Below, piece by piece: positions 12,308 to 23,755 of a stretch of 64,000 nt of DNA. This stretch comes from Panopea generosa (taxonomy: Eukaryota; Mollusca; Bivalvia; Adapedonta; Hiatellidae), in the NCBI GenBank assembly GCA_029582155.1, contig CM055895.1, positions 20,881,004 to 20,945,003 on the forward strand, given 5' to 3'. A program made the position numbers and the translations under genes. Numbering within the stretch: position 1 is the first letter of the stretch; every line of letters begins with the position of its first letter. The notes beneath the pieces are model-generated. The model ran no database searches. It was not told the DNA's origin and saw only the letters and a program-made list of their open reading frames with translations.

Positions 12308-12954
12308 CAAGTTTGTTTTACTCCCATATGAAACTTAACTTCAGTTTTACTCCTTTGTGAAATTTTACTTCAGTTTTACTCCCATGTGAAATTTTACTTT
12401 GGGTTTACTCCCATGTGAAATTTTATTTTGGTTTTACTTCCATGTGAAATTTTACTTCAGTTTTACTACCATGTTAAATGTGAAGTTTTACTTTGGTTTT
12501 ACTCCCATGTTAAATTTTACTTTGGTTTTATTTCCATGTGAAATTTTACTTCAGTCTTATTCCCATGTGAAAGTTTACTTTGGTTTTTCTCCCATGTTAA
12601 AATTGACTTCAGTTTTACTCCCATGTGAAATTTTACTTTGTTTTTACTCCCATGTGAAATTTTACTTCAGTCTTACTACCATGTGAAATTTTACTTTGGT
12701 TTTACTTCCATGTGAAATTTGACTCAGTTTTACTCCCATGTGAAATTTTTACTTTGGTTTTACTCCCATGTGAAATTTGACTCAGTTTTACTCCCATGTG
12801 AAATTTTACTTTGGTCTTACCCCCATGTGAAATTTTACTTCAGTCTTACACCCATCTGAAATTTTACTTACGTTTTACTCTCATTTCAAATTTTACTTCT
12901 GTTTTACTTCCATGTGAAATTTTACTTTTGTTTTACTCCCATGTTAAAATTTAC
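12308..12954. repeat. 29-bp minisatellite, left part
   Basis: About 22 copies of a unit built on gttttactcccatgtgaaa. The array is interrupted at 12,955 by a TTAA-flanked element and resumes at 15,909. Confidence 0.92.
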
Positions 12955-13891
12955 TTAAAGGGTACCGCACGTCAGAATATAAATGGCTATTTATCGTTAA
13001 ATAGACATGTAAATAACACAAAAATCAACAAATTTTAATTGTACGAAATTTATCAAATGAGAAAAATGACATTAAATATCATGATTTCAAGCGTTTCCTA
13101 AATGCTATGGGCGCCGCCATTTTGTAGCTCTTTTGTGATGGAGGTATTCGGTGACGTCATAACTGCACTTCCGTTCTAGTTATCGCGCAAATTGTATTGT
13201 GTCGTAAGTGACTGCTCTCTACTGAAACTCTTATGTATATACACTAATATACGTAATCAGTTTATATACAGATATACAGTGCATTAGTGAACATCGAAGG
13301 TAGACAATTAAACGCGAAAACGATTCTGAATTGAAGGACTTAACCCATTAAACATTGTTTTCTCTAGCGGAATAAGTGGGTGGAGTAATGCGATATGTTT
13401 TGTGGGCAGCATTGTTTTTTGTTTTCCTAATATGTGATTTCACATTGCCTCAGTGTCAAGCTTCTGGTGACATCACGCGCAAAACGCCTTTATACTTTGG
13501 GGTAGGACTTAAGATTGCAGAATGAAGCGTACGCCTTGGCGTACTACTATCCAAGCTGCAATTTCTGATGATTTCAGTACGAAGATGACCATATGCGACA
13601 TACATATAGACTAAGTGTATATTATCCAGTGGGAAGCTCTTAAAAATGTGCTAATAACATATAGCTCAACTGATTTCTGAAATTTAATTTGTAATTTTAT
13701 ATACTCTTCCAAAATATTGCGAAATTGATATAGCAAACTTTCACAATCTTATAATTGCAGGCTGTTTGAACAGGTGTAATAAACCAATTAACAATAAAAA
13801 CAAGAGGTTAATGCCAAAACATAAGGTGTGAAAACGACATGGTATCTAAAAGTTATTATTAAAATACAAATTAAGGCTAATTAATTGTGAC

Positions 13892-14178
13892 AGGCCCGAT
13901 TAGCTCAGTCAGTTAAGTGTCTAACAATCAATCCAGGTGTCTCGAGTTTGAATCCCCACCCGGCGACAGTCTCTGTGATGATTGACATACAAAATTGTGT
14001 CTCAATATCATTTGTCTCTCACTGCTGATTCGAGTGGGAAAATTATCAGTTACTTGCGGTTGTTGGGTGTGCTCGAGTACTGGTTAACTTTTCAGGAAAC
14101 AGCGGTTAGGTTAACTGAACATCTGTACAGTAAGCCCTCGATGGCAAAAAATGATGCTTAATATTCAGTCAACATTTA
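13892..14178 (+). mobile_element. tRNA-headed SINE (family A) nested in the TTAA element
   Basis: The head gcccgattagctcagtcag (A box) and a B-box-like cgagtttgaatcccc are followed by a body containing cactgctgattc and cagttacttgcgg. A second copy lies at 34,249-34,535. The two share the full body and the 3' end near taaataatgctcaatatt. Confidence 0.82.
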
Positions 14179-15306
14179 ATTGGTCATAAAATCATTTTAT
14201 TAATTTTATAATTAATAGGCAATTTAGTTTATTGATATATGGCTTTTTCACAGTCAACAAGGTCATTATTCGTGAATAGACATTTGAACTACCTCTACTT
14301 CGTAATGAAAAAAGATAAAGTAAAACCTTTGTTCCTTTATTTATTCAAAAATTCATGAAATTTTTTTTTTTACTGTTAAAAAAGTGTTCTGGTATACAAT
14401 TTATGAAAAATATTCATAAAATCATATAACATAATTTTATTACTTGTAAGTTTGCATTGATATTGAAACCCTAATTAACTGAAAATGTTTTAATCGGTAG
14501 TAAGGCATAATACTATGTGATATAACATCCTGTCATAAACCCTGGGGTCATTAAACCTGGGGTGATTACGCTTATTAGGGTACAATATGCACACTGTGGC
14601 AGGGTATTTCTCATTACCACATGGTGTGAATGTGGTGTTGGTGAATTATGAAAGCTCAGCAGGGTGCCAGTAGCTGGACAGTAACATACACTTTGTGCAA
14701 TATGCCTGTAGACATTATATTCCATATGACACTCCCTATAAGGAACAACATTCATACATGTTCAGGGAACTGGTGGAATAGATAATCACCATATATCAAA
14801 TTGGGTAGTAACACCATTTGAATAACCAAAAGACAGTGCCAGTTATGTGAAACAACAAAAAAAAACACCAAAAAAAACTCATTCATGCTTCATGTAAATT
14901 TACCAAAATGGGTATGAAATAAAAAAATTATCAGCCATTTCTCAGTACGAAACAATGGCCGCACCAGCTAAACACGATAAGAAAAGAGATATAATATTAT
15001 TTTTCTTTATTCTCTCTTAGACAGGTAAATATATGTAACAAAACATTTTCCCTTAAATTCGATTCCTGGTCTAAATAGGTTTTGTTTTTTTTATAATGTA
15101 TTGACTGAGTAGCAAACAGTATATACCCTGATAGTACAGTATGAATGTGCAGGCTCGCCTGGATCTACATCAACACTGACGGCAATAATTAAATTTTTAT
15201 CAAGCTATGGGTAATTTTACTATTTTGAAAAATTCAATCATCAATGTCAGGCTACATGATAAGATGTCAGAGTCGTGATTGATGGGTTTCGGGTTTGATC
15301 TCTGGT

Positions 15307-15618
15307 TCATGATCGGTGTGACTGTTTAACAGTTATCATCTTTTTGGGTGAAACCTTCATAAAACATTGCTGTATTATTTCTGTGATACATTCTAAATCT
15401 ACTAAATTTCCAATAGTATGGTCATTGCATCTGCAGCACGTATTTTCGTCAGACGAAAGCAGCATTACACAGTTTCCGCAGCTGCAAAAATCTTTCACAT
15501 GTGTGAACAACTGTGCCGTCTCACTATTTCACTCGTTTTCTAATTCATTTAACTCTGCTTTTGAAAATTCTGGTTCAAAGTTGTAGGCCACAGGTCCTTC
15601 TCCGTTACTAAAATTCAT
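15307..15618 (-). pseudogene. Broken ORF with P2X7-C-terminal-like cysteine motif, inside the TTAA element
   Basis: Read on the minus strand from ATG (15618-15616), 29 codons contain YNFEPEF and end at an in-frame TGA (15531-15529). The same frame then continues for 74 codons to 15,307. It carries FCSCGNCVMLLSSDENTCC and, further on, ECITEIIQQCF. The C-x-C-G-x-C ... E-x-x-C-C spacing and the following CITE resemble the cysteine/zinc region of the P2X7 receptor intracellular C-terminal domain. That domain is also found without a channel in many invertebrate proteins. No channel domain is present here. The stop and the short length mean this copy is not functional as it stands. The assignment rests on motif spacing recalled from the family, not on an alignment. 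Confidence 0.55.
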
Positions 15619-15908
15619 TTTATTATTTTTGCGAGTACCTTTGCCGGTGACTATAATTGCACGTTTCTATATCTGCTGTAGCGTATAAATCAATTATGTT
15701 TTAAACCGGAAGTGCAGTTATGACGTCACGCAGGTATCCAATATGGCGACTTCCACCACAAAGTCGATGTGCGAAAATAACCGTTACAAAACGAGCTGAT
15801 ATATCTTTATAGACTCGAATTTAGGCATAATAATACTTTTAATAGAAAGCTGAACTCATAGCTATTCATATTATCCTGTTTTATATACAGGGTTGCGTTC
15901 CCCTTTAA

Positions 15909-16205
15909 GTTTTACTACCATGTTAAATTTTACTTTGGTTTTAATCCCTTTTGAAATTTTACTTCAGTTATACTCCCATGTGAAATTTTATTTCAGTCTT
16001 ACTCCCATACGAAAGTTTACTTTGGTATTACTTCCATGTGAAATTTGACTCAGTTTTACTCCCGTGTGAAATTTTACTTTGGTATTACTCCCATGTTAAA
16101 ATTTATTTCAGTTTTACTTCCATGTGAAATTTTACTTTGGTTTTACTCCCATGTGAAATTTTATTTTGGTTTTACCCCCATGTGAAATTTTACCTCAGTA
16201 TCAAT
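15909..16205. repeat. 29-bp minisatellite, right part
   Basis: Continuation of the array at 12,308-12,954 with the same ttttactcccatgtgaaa core. It resumes directly after the TTAA duplication. Confidence 0.9.
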
Positions 16206-16314
16206 TATCATTATCAGGTGCTGATTTATAAAGAATTATGTATTTTATTTTAGTTTATTTTATTTTTTGTAGTATTCTTGCATTAAACGTGATTATTTGA
16301 TGTCCCATGCCACA

Positions 16315-16770
16315 GGGGAAAGTTTTAAGCCTGTGTGGTTCCGGCTAAGAATAGAATCACTGTCGATCTCTGCAGAGGAGTAGGAATCCTCCGAATGGGT
16401 GTCGTGTTCATTTTATCATTTTTTGTCATGTTCACTATTGTGGTTAAATTATCAACCCCTGTGTGGTTCCAGGGAGCCATGAGTGATGGCAAGAATAGGA
16501 TCACTGTGGCTTATGCATGCTGTAAGAAGCGACAATTTGAGTAATACAATAGAATTTGCTGAAACTCTGCAGTTCTGCAGGTATCAAGGTTCTAGGTTCA
16601 TTCTGCATATTCATTTGTTGATGTATTTTTTTTAATCTGTATGTTAATTTGTTGTTTTTGTACATGTAGAGTGAACCTCGAATCTTCCTTCCTGTTGGCG
16701 TTGAATAACCTATAATATGATGCTACGCGGTAAAACCCTATTCATTCATTCATTAAAAAGTTTTGTGCAC
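16315..16770 (+). mobile_element. Probable SINE-like dispersed repeat with ATTC tail
   Basis: Two copies of a gtgtggttcc...gaatag(a/g)atcactgt segment (about 16,330 and 16,460) are followed by a body that ends gcgttgaataacctataat, then gctacgcggtaaaaccctattc and (attc)n. The short-tandem tail is typical of bivalve SINEs. No clear tRNA head. Confidence 0.4.
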
Positions 16771-16779
16771 TTTAGCACA

Positions 16780-17088
16780 AGCTTTTTTCATTGGATCTCC
16801 ACCAAATTTATAAAATAGTTATATAACCATAATATTGCTGACAAATTTAAATAAGCCAAATGGGATTATTGTCAGAGTTGCCTTTGAAACATACAACATT
16901 GCACTTTCACACTACATTTTTTTTATTGAATCTTCACCAAACTTACACTAGTAAGTTATATAACCATAATATCTCGGACAAGTTTTTTAACCGCCTAAAT
17001 CGAACAATGGAACTATTTGACTTTGTGTGCAACATATCACCAGAAGGTTGTATTGGATCCTCGCCAAACTTACAGAGCATCAACGTTT
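16780..17088. repeat. Dispersed repeat with ~130-bp internal duplication
   Basis: The segment attggatctccaccaaatttat...ataaccataatat occurs two to three times in diverged form (about 16,793, 16,925 and 17,050). It is non-coding. Confidence 0.5.
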
Positions 17089-17089
17089 A

Positions 17090-18035
17090 GGTTACAGCTT
17101 GAGTATGCTTTACTGTAGCAATTGAAGCAGGCTATGGAACTACAATGTGAATAGACATTGCACCTGGGGTTTCTTGAAGCTGCACCTGGAGTTGGTATTG
17201 GAGCTGCACTTGGATTGTTTTTTTATTGGGTTTAATATCATTTTCAACACATTTCAGGTTATATATGGCACATCCAGTTTTATTAGTGGAGGAAGATCTC
17301 GGAATGAATCTGAGTAGAATCATCGTCCTTCTGCATGTAACTGGCAAACTTTCTCACAAAGTTTTGAAGCGAGAGGGACTTGAACGTACAACCTGGGCAA
17401 GTGAGAAGTAAGTGATTTTGAGACGGAGCCTTAGACCACTCGGCCACAGAGGATTCTGTTCAACAGGAGTTGGCATTGAAGGTGCAACTATAGTTGGCAT
17501 CAGTGCTAAAACTGGTGTAATTACTTGTGCTTCACCTGGAGTAGATCTTGCTGGATGAGGTATTGTTGCTACAACTACGGTTGACCTTGGTGCTTCACCT
17601 GGAGTGGCCAGTGTTGCTGCAACTGGAATAGGTCGTGGTATTGTTGCTGCAACTGGCGTAGGTCTTGGTGCTGCAGCTGTAGTAAATCTTGGTGCTGTAA
17701 CTGGAGAAGGTCTTGGTGCTGCAGCTGTAGTAAATCTTGGTGCTGCAACTGGAGTAGGTCTTGGTGCTGCAGCTGTAGTAAATCTTGGTGCTGCAACTGG
17801 AGTAGGTCTTGGTGCTGCAGCTGTAGTAAATCTTGGTGCTGCAACTGGAGAAGGTCTTGGTGCTGCAGCTGTAGTAAATCTTGGTGCTGTAACTGGAGTA
17901 GGTCTTGGTGCTGCAGCTGTAGTAAATCTTGGTGCTGCAACTGGAGTAGGTCTTGGTCTTGGTGATTGCAATTGGAGTAAATATTTGTACTGTTACTGGC
18001 GTGGGTTTTGGGGCTGTAACTGGAGTTCATGATCT
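17090..18035 (-). pseudogene. Inverted, broken partial copy of the giant repeat exon
   Basis: Read on the minus strand this is Ala/Pro/Thr-rich sequence of the same type as 54,580-55,060 and 56,740-56,850 of the giant exon. Shared marker stretches are ARSTPGEAQVITPVLA (in the large exon, PRSTPGEAYMITPVLA) and the nucleotide run cctgcttcaattgc followed by aagcatactcaagct. The core is a 48-bp tandem (16 residues, APRPTPVAAPRFTTAA), about seven copies. It is broken by a one-base shift near 17,962, by a SINE at 17,217-17,451 and by stops at the distal end. The 8-residue GAAPMPTP array, over 70 units in the giant exon, is here a single unit. Confidence 0.82.
17217..17451 (-). mobile_element. tRNA-headed SINE, minus strand, inserted in the exon copy
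   Basis: The minus strand reads gtggccgagtggtctaaggc (A box), then a B-box-like gttgtacgttcaagtccc, the central cagttacatgcagaaggacg, and a 3' end near gatattaaacccaataaa. The flanks acagaatcc and acaatcc may be a mutated target duplication. Confidence 0.8.
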
Positions 18036-18463
18036 AACTAACGATGTTTAAGTAAGATGTTTTCTCAATCCGCCCACCCCACTAAAAATAAAATGCCTCG
18101 AAAAGTATTTACCACACAAGGAATAAACATTCTTTGATAAAAATGTGCTTTTATACTTTTAAAAAGTGAGTTAGTGTGAGCTGGTCTAATGAATCTGCCA
18201 ACGGCAATCACCTAGTGACTCTCTGCCACCGCTATTGCCAGTAATACGGCAATATGGAATTCTTCAAATCAAGGACCTAAAGAAGACTTACTAATTTGTT
18301 GTTCGAATAAACAGAATACTGAAATATTTTGTTTTCATATGAAAATGTAAAAATCGTAAAAATCATTCAAAAAAATTGTTCAAAACGATAAGAATTACTG
18401 ATATACACCTTAAAAAGATACAAAGGGAGGTAACAATTGATGCTCACTAATTGAAAAAAAAAG

Positions 18464-18500
18464 ATATATAATGCGAGGCATGGCCTCGCATATTATATAT
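18464..18500. repeat. Near-perfect 37-bp palindrome
   Basis: ATGCGAGGC and GCCTCGCAT flank a 3-bp loop (18,471-18,491). AT-rich arms extend the stem with one 2-bp offset. It could extrude a hairpin or mark the end of a mobile element. Confidence 0.8.
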
Positions 18501-18522
18501 TTGTCATCATATGCCTGCTTAA

Positions 18523-18729
18523 CCCTTTACTTCATATAGACGCCTTAGGACACCTCTAATATAGAAAGCTTTTGAATTATTGGGTGAATTATGTTTATAT
18601 TAACTTACAGAGTGGAAAACAGTGCAGGAAGTGTTCAGATTGCAATCAAGCAATCTAAACTCTTCCTGCATTGTTTTCAAAGACCTTCTGTGATTGGTGC
18701 GGGAAAACGCGTATCTATGGAGTAAAGGG
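18523..18729. mobile_element. 207-bp TTAA-flanked MITE with internal hairpin
   Basis: TTAA on both sides (18519-18522, 18730-18733). The terminal repeats CCCTTTACTTCATA and CCCTTTACTCCATA match in 13 of 14 bases. Within it, 18,616-18,679 can fold into a 29-bp-arm hairpin with a 6-base loop. The CCC start and TTAA duplication are piggyBac-like. A second, right-truncated copy starts at 27,148. Confidence 0.85.
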
Positions 18730-18873
18730 TTAACAAATTCAATAAAAATTAACACTCCTGTAAGAACCTCTATATATTATGTAGTAATAACACACACTCT
18801 CCTCCCACACTGATTAAGATTTCTCCAAAAATCTCTATAGGAGCAGCCTCTCTCCCCGACTGAAATATTTCCC

Positions 18874-18904
18874 TAATTATCATTATTATTATTATTATTA
18901 TTAT
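18874..18904. repeat. (ATT)n microsatellite
   Basis: About ten ATT units directly before the SINE at 18,911. Confidence 0.85.
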
Positions 18905-18910
18905 ACATAT

Positions 18911-19072
18911 CGGGGTCCTCCGTGGCCGAGTTATCTAAGGCGCTGTCTGAATATCACTTTATCTGTCACCGCTAAGATCGTAGGTGTGAGTCCCGCTCGC
19001 TCAAAACTCAAACTTGATATGTCATATATAACCTGAAAACATATTGAAAATGGCGTTAAACCCCATTAAACA
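18911..19072 (+). mobile_element. tRNA-headed SINE (Ser/Leu-like head)
   Basis: A box gtggccgagttatctaaggc and a B-box-like cgtaggtgtgagtccc, followed by tcatatataacctgaaaaca and a cgttaaaccccattaaac 3' end. The 3' part matches the SINE at 17,217-17,451, but the central domain is missing, so this is a shorter sister form. Confidence 0.75.
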
Positions 19073-20440
19073 CCCACTACCCCCCTCCCCCCAAAAAAAA
19101 CAACAACAAAAAACAAAAACATAAGATTATTTATTTCCGAGAAACAATATATAGATATATATATATATATATATATATATAATAGTGGTATTTGTTTGGT
19201 GAACGATCTATTCATTTTTTACTAATATACATTTTTACGTCATTTCGGTGTTAGATTTATAAAAAAAATCACGGTGTTTGCCTTTCAAATTTGTTGCAAT
19301 ATTATCAATATATTAATACTATATAGGATAAAAATTAGACGCAATGCATGCGTATTCTGATGCGCCTTCAAGGCACAGTGACTGTATTTTAAACCAGGAA
19401 GTGACCTCAGAATAGTCTCGCCCCGGGGGTAAAATTGATGCGATGTTTGATAAACTAATGACAACAAAATGGCGGTGTTGACAGGATAACACATTTCGGC
19501 TGTATTCTTCTTCTGGATTTAAAGGTAAACACTATTTTCTTGTATTTTAACTATATCAGTCCTAAATCTATTCTATCATTATTTTATTTCTTCGCTGTTT
19601 TTACTTATACAATATGTAACACAACACTTTTTGTAGATCAATACTGTTAAATATTTTTTTTAAAGAAATATATATATTTCTTAACCAAATGCCTGTCTTA
19701 AAGAAAAAATCGTATTAACGCAATTTGTTTATTTTATCAAAGCAACAACAACAATATTACAATATCTACTCCTTGTTTTATTACAATACCCTCCCATGCC
19801 TTGTTTTATTTACTCAAAATGTCATATTCTACACACGCGATGTTTTATCCAATATCAAATATCCTACCAACACAGTGTTCATTATAAAGTACATTATAAA
19901 GCAATCACTTGTCTTAAACAGACACATATTCCAAAATGTTATTTAATTTATCCTCAAAACTAAATCAAATATCTGACCCCCCAGCAATGTACATTTAACT
20001 TGTTCGAATGGTCACATAATTTAAAATATTTTAAAATCGTAATTTATTGTTTATTGTCCTCGGTTTCATTAATGGATTATCAACTTGTGACCTAATATGT
20101 ATTTTTAGAACTCCCACCAAATGTGCTAATTCACATGTTTGTAGTTGTTTATATGCATATTTACATGTTACACAACATGTCCACATGTGTGTTTTACCAT
20201 TTTTATTGTGCATGTGGTGTACTTTGCCTCCCCTCTCCCCACCCACCCATCACCATCAATTAGCCAGCTATATTTTCCAATTACCATATTCAAATGGTCA
20301 CATTTGATAATATAAATACTCCACCCACTTGCTCACCCACCTGTATTCTAAAAAACGGTAAAAGTCGCAAAATACCAAACATCCTATGTTAATGGCAACC
20401 ATATGTTTTATCCTGAAACTCATTAGAAGACAGTATTATT
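19073..20440. other. Intergenic DNA with no supported gene
   Basis: It contains an (AT)n run at about 19,152-19,181 and AT-rich DNA. A GC-richer patch at 19,375-19,520 holds aaaatggcggtg, then a stop after six codons and a GGTAAAC donor-like site. That patch could be a 5' UTR exon or a mobile-element end. Confidence 0.5.
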
Positions 20441-20640
20441 CGGAGGAGGCCGAACCGCCACCAACTCCCTCACACACTCGTCCTAACATGTTCGTACGCA
20501 GTTCATGAGGTATCGGGTTTCAAACACGGTAGACGTTCACAGTCTTAATACATCTTACAATTTTATTTGCGTATGTGACTGTGTGTGCAAGTATTTGTGT
20601 CGTTTAAAAATCACAAAATATTGGCATAAATAACCATTTC
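20440..20640. repeat. ~220-bp repeat unit flanking the 74-bp array (left copy)
   Basis: It shares tcatgaggtatcgggttt, ttaatacatct and tcacaaaatattgg motifs, in the same order, with copies at about 23,260-23,340, 23,345-23,560 and 23,566-23,755. Confidence 0.55.
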
Positions 20641-23255
20641 CAGTGACGACACCATCATCCACATTCTCCCACATGTAATGGGACTGAAACCCGGCGGAGG
20701 CCCCCATACCCTCTTCAGTGACGACACCATCATCCAAATTCTCCCTTATGTTATGGGACTGAAACCCGGCGGAGGCGCCCATACCCACTCCAGTGACGAC
20801 ACCATCATCCAAATTCTCCCTTATATTATGGTATTGAAACCCGGCGGAGGCCCCCATACCCTCTCCAGTGACGACACCATCATCCAAATTCTCCCTTATA
20901 TTATGGTATTGAAACCCGGCGGAGGCCCCCATACACTCACCAGTGACGACACCATCATCCAAATTCTCCCTTATGTTATGGTATTGAAACCCGGCGGAGG
21001 CCCCCATACCCTCTCCAGTAACGACACCATCATCAAAATTCTTCCCATGTTATGGTATTGAAACCCGGCGGAGGCCCCCATACCCTCTCCAGTGACGACA
21101 CCATCATCCACATTCTTCCCATGTTATGGTATTGTAACCCGGCGGAGGCCCCCATACCCTCTCAAGTGACGACACCATCATCCAAATTCTTCCCATGTTA
21201 TGGTATTGAAACCCGGCGGAGGCCCCCATACCCACTCCAGTGACAACACCATCATCCAAATTCTCCCTTATATTATGGTAATGAAACCCGGCGGAGGCCT
21301 CCATACCCTCTCCAGTGACGACACCATCATCCAAATTCTCCCTTATGTTATGGTATAGAAACCCGGCGGAGGCCCCCATACCCTCTCCAGTGACGACACC
21401 ATCATCCACATTCTCCCTTATGTTATGGGATCGAAACCCGGCAGAGGTCCCCATACCCTCTCCAGTGACGACATCACCATCACACTCTCCCCATTTTATG
21501 GTATTGAAACCCGGCGGAGGCCCCCATACCCTCTCCAGTGACGACACCATCATCCACATTCTCCCCATGTTATGGTATTGAAACCCGGCGGAGACCCCCA
21601 TACCCTCTCAAGTGACGACACGATCATCCACATTCTCCCCATGTTATGGTATTGAAACCCGGCGGAGACCCCATTTCCTCTCCAGTGACGACACCATCAT
21701 CAACGTTCTCCCTATGTTATGGGATCGAAACCAAACGGAGGCCCCCATACCCTCTCCAGTGACGACACCATCATCCACATTCTCCCTATGTTATGGGATT
21801 GAAACCCGGCGGAGGCCCCCATACCCTCTCCAGTGACAACACCATCATCCAAATTCTCCCTTATATTATGGTATTGAAACCCGGCGAAGGCCCCCATACA
21901 CACACCAGTGACGACAACATCATCCAAATTCTCCCTTATTTTATGGTATTGAAACCCGGCGGAGGCCCCCGTACAGTCACCAGTGACGACACCATCATCC
22001 ACATTCTCCCTATGTTATGGGATCGAAACCCGGCGGAGGCCCCCATACCCTCTCCAGTGACGACAATATCATCCAAATGTTCCCTTATATTATGGTATTG
22101 AAACCCGGCGGAGGCCCCCATACCCTCTCCAGTGACGACACCATCATCCAAATTCTTCCCATGTTATGGTATTGAAACCCGGCGGAGGCCCCCATATCCT
22201 CTCCAGTAACGACACCATCATCCACATTCTCCCCATGTTATTGTATTGAAACCCGGCGGAGGCCCCCATGTCCTCTCTAGTGACGACACCATCATCAACG
22301 TTCTCCCTATGTTATGGAATCAAAACCCGGCGGAGGCCCCCATACCCTCTCCAGTGACGACACCATCATCCACATTCTCCCTATGTTATGGGATCGAAAC
22401 CCGGCGGAGGCCCCCATACCCTCTCCAGTGACGACAATATCATCCAAATGTTCCCTTATATTATGGTATTGAAACCCGGCGGAGGCCCCCATACCCTCTC
22501 CAGTGACGACACCATCATCCACATTCTCCCCATGTTATGGGATCGAAACCCGGCGGAGGCCCCCACACCCTCTCCAGTGACGACACCATCATCCACATTC
22601 TCCCCATGTTATGGTAATGAAACCCGGCGGAAACCATGTTGTGGTGTTGAGACCCGACAGACGCCCACATACTCTCTCCAGTGACGACACCATCACCCAC
22701 ATTCTCCCCATGTTATGGGATTGAAACCCGACAGACGCCAACATACCCTCTCCAGTGACGACACCATCACCCACATTCTCCCCATGTTATGGGATTGAAA
22801 CCCGACAGACGCCAACATACCCTCTCCAGTGACGACACCATCACCCACATTCTCCCCATGTTATGGGATTGAAACCCGACAGAGGCCAACATACCCTAAC
22901 CAGTGACGACACCATCATTCACATTCTCCCAAATATTATGGGATTGAAACCTGACAGACGCCAACATACCCTCACCAGTGACGACACCATCATTCACATT
23001 CTCCCCCATGTTATGGGATTGAAACCCGACAGAGGCCAACATACCCTCACCAGTGACGGCACCATCATCCACATTCTCCCCCATGTTATGGGATTGAAAC
23101 CTGACACAGGACAACATACCCTCACCAGTGACGACACCATCATCCACATTCTCCCCCATGTTATGGGATTGAAACCTGACAGAGGCCAACATACCCTAAC
23201 CAGTGACGACACCATCATCCACGTTCTCCCCCATGTTATGGGATTGAAACTCAGT
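20640..23255. repeat. 74/75-bp GC-rich minisatellite, ~35 copies
   Basis: The unit core is gaaacccggcggaggcccccat, split here as gaaacccggcgg and aggcccccat, then agtgacgacaccatcatcc. Two subfamilies are segregated. Left of about 22,640 units read cccggcggaggccccc; to the right they read cccgacagacgccaac or cccgacagaggccaac. Unit lengths of 74 and 75 make short ORFs drift between frames on both strands; none looks like a real protein. Confidence 0.93.
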
Positions 23256-23259
23256 CGAG

Positions 23260-23755
23260 GTTCACTTTTGAAGTCACAAAATTGTTGGAGTTTATAACAA
23301 TCATCCCAATAAAACTTACTCAAATGTAGCAAATGGGATAGACCTCGTACCCCTTCTCCCCCTACTGCAGGGAACCTTACTTATTGACTCACCGTTCATG
23401 AGCTACCGGGTTTAAAATCAGATGGAAGTTCGTTTTTAATACATCTGATATTTTTTTTTGATAAAACGTTGAACGTCACAAAATATTGGAGTGAAAACAT
23501 CCATATTACTTTCCTAAAAATTGCTAGAATGTAACATTATTTTTTTAAGATATCAATATTTTCAGGGACACCCCTCTCCCACTCTCCCCAACGTCTTGGC
23601 ACCCAGTACATAAGTTACCGGGTTTTATACCCAGTGGAAGTTTCTTTTATTAATACATATTGTGTATTTTTTTATAAATAGATTAAAAAATACAAACTAT
23701 TGGAGTAAATAACAATATTAACTTACAAAAATACAAAACTTAGTGTTAAATATAT
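23260..23755. repeat. Three diverged ~200-bp repeat units right of the 74-bp array
   Basis: Each carries a ctaccgggtttaaaatcaga-like or ttaccgggttttatacccag-like segment, gaagttcgtttttaatacat and acaaaatattggagt motifs in order. They probably represent the ancestral long repeat within which the 74-bp array expanded. Confidence 0.5.

Larger units (their letters stand above)
12959..15904. mobile_element. 2.95-kb TTAA-flanked DNA element inserted in the 29-bp minisatellite
   Basis: The 29-bp array stops at TTAA (12955-12958) and resumes after TTAA (15905-15908), which defines the insertion and a 4-bp target duplication. The ends are short imperfect inverted repeats (AGGGTACCGCA against AGGGGAACGCA). 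A perfect 23-bp inverted repeat lies at 13,151-13,173 and 15,707-15,729 and contains TGACGTCA. Inside are a broken ORF with a P2X7-like Cys motif and a nested SINE. TTAA preference suggests a piggyBac- or Kolobok-type element; no intact transposase is visible. Confidence 0.78.

Noticed and set aside
17575-18032. QHQDLLQLQ and GLGAAAVVNLGA ORFs
   Set aside because: Other frames of the inverted exon copy; the minus-strand PRPTPVAAPRFTTAA frame is the one that matches the giant exon.
19464-19520. Possible gene start (aaaatggcggtg) with donor-like ggtaaac
   Set aside because: The frame stops after six codons and nothing downstream continues it; kept only as a possible untranslated exon.
20640-23255. 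CRISPR-like array
   Set aside because: Direct repeats without unique spacers in a eukaryotic genome; an ordinary minisatellite.
20555-23332. Many 60-165-codon ORFs on both strands with GGGPHTLSSDDTII or GASAGFQYHNIREN repeats
   Set aside because: Unit lengths of 74 and 75 bp shift frame repeatedly; both strands are equally open.
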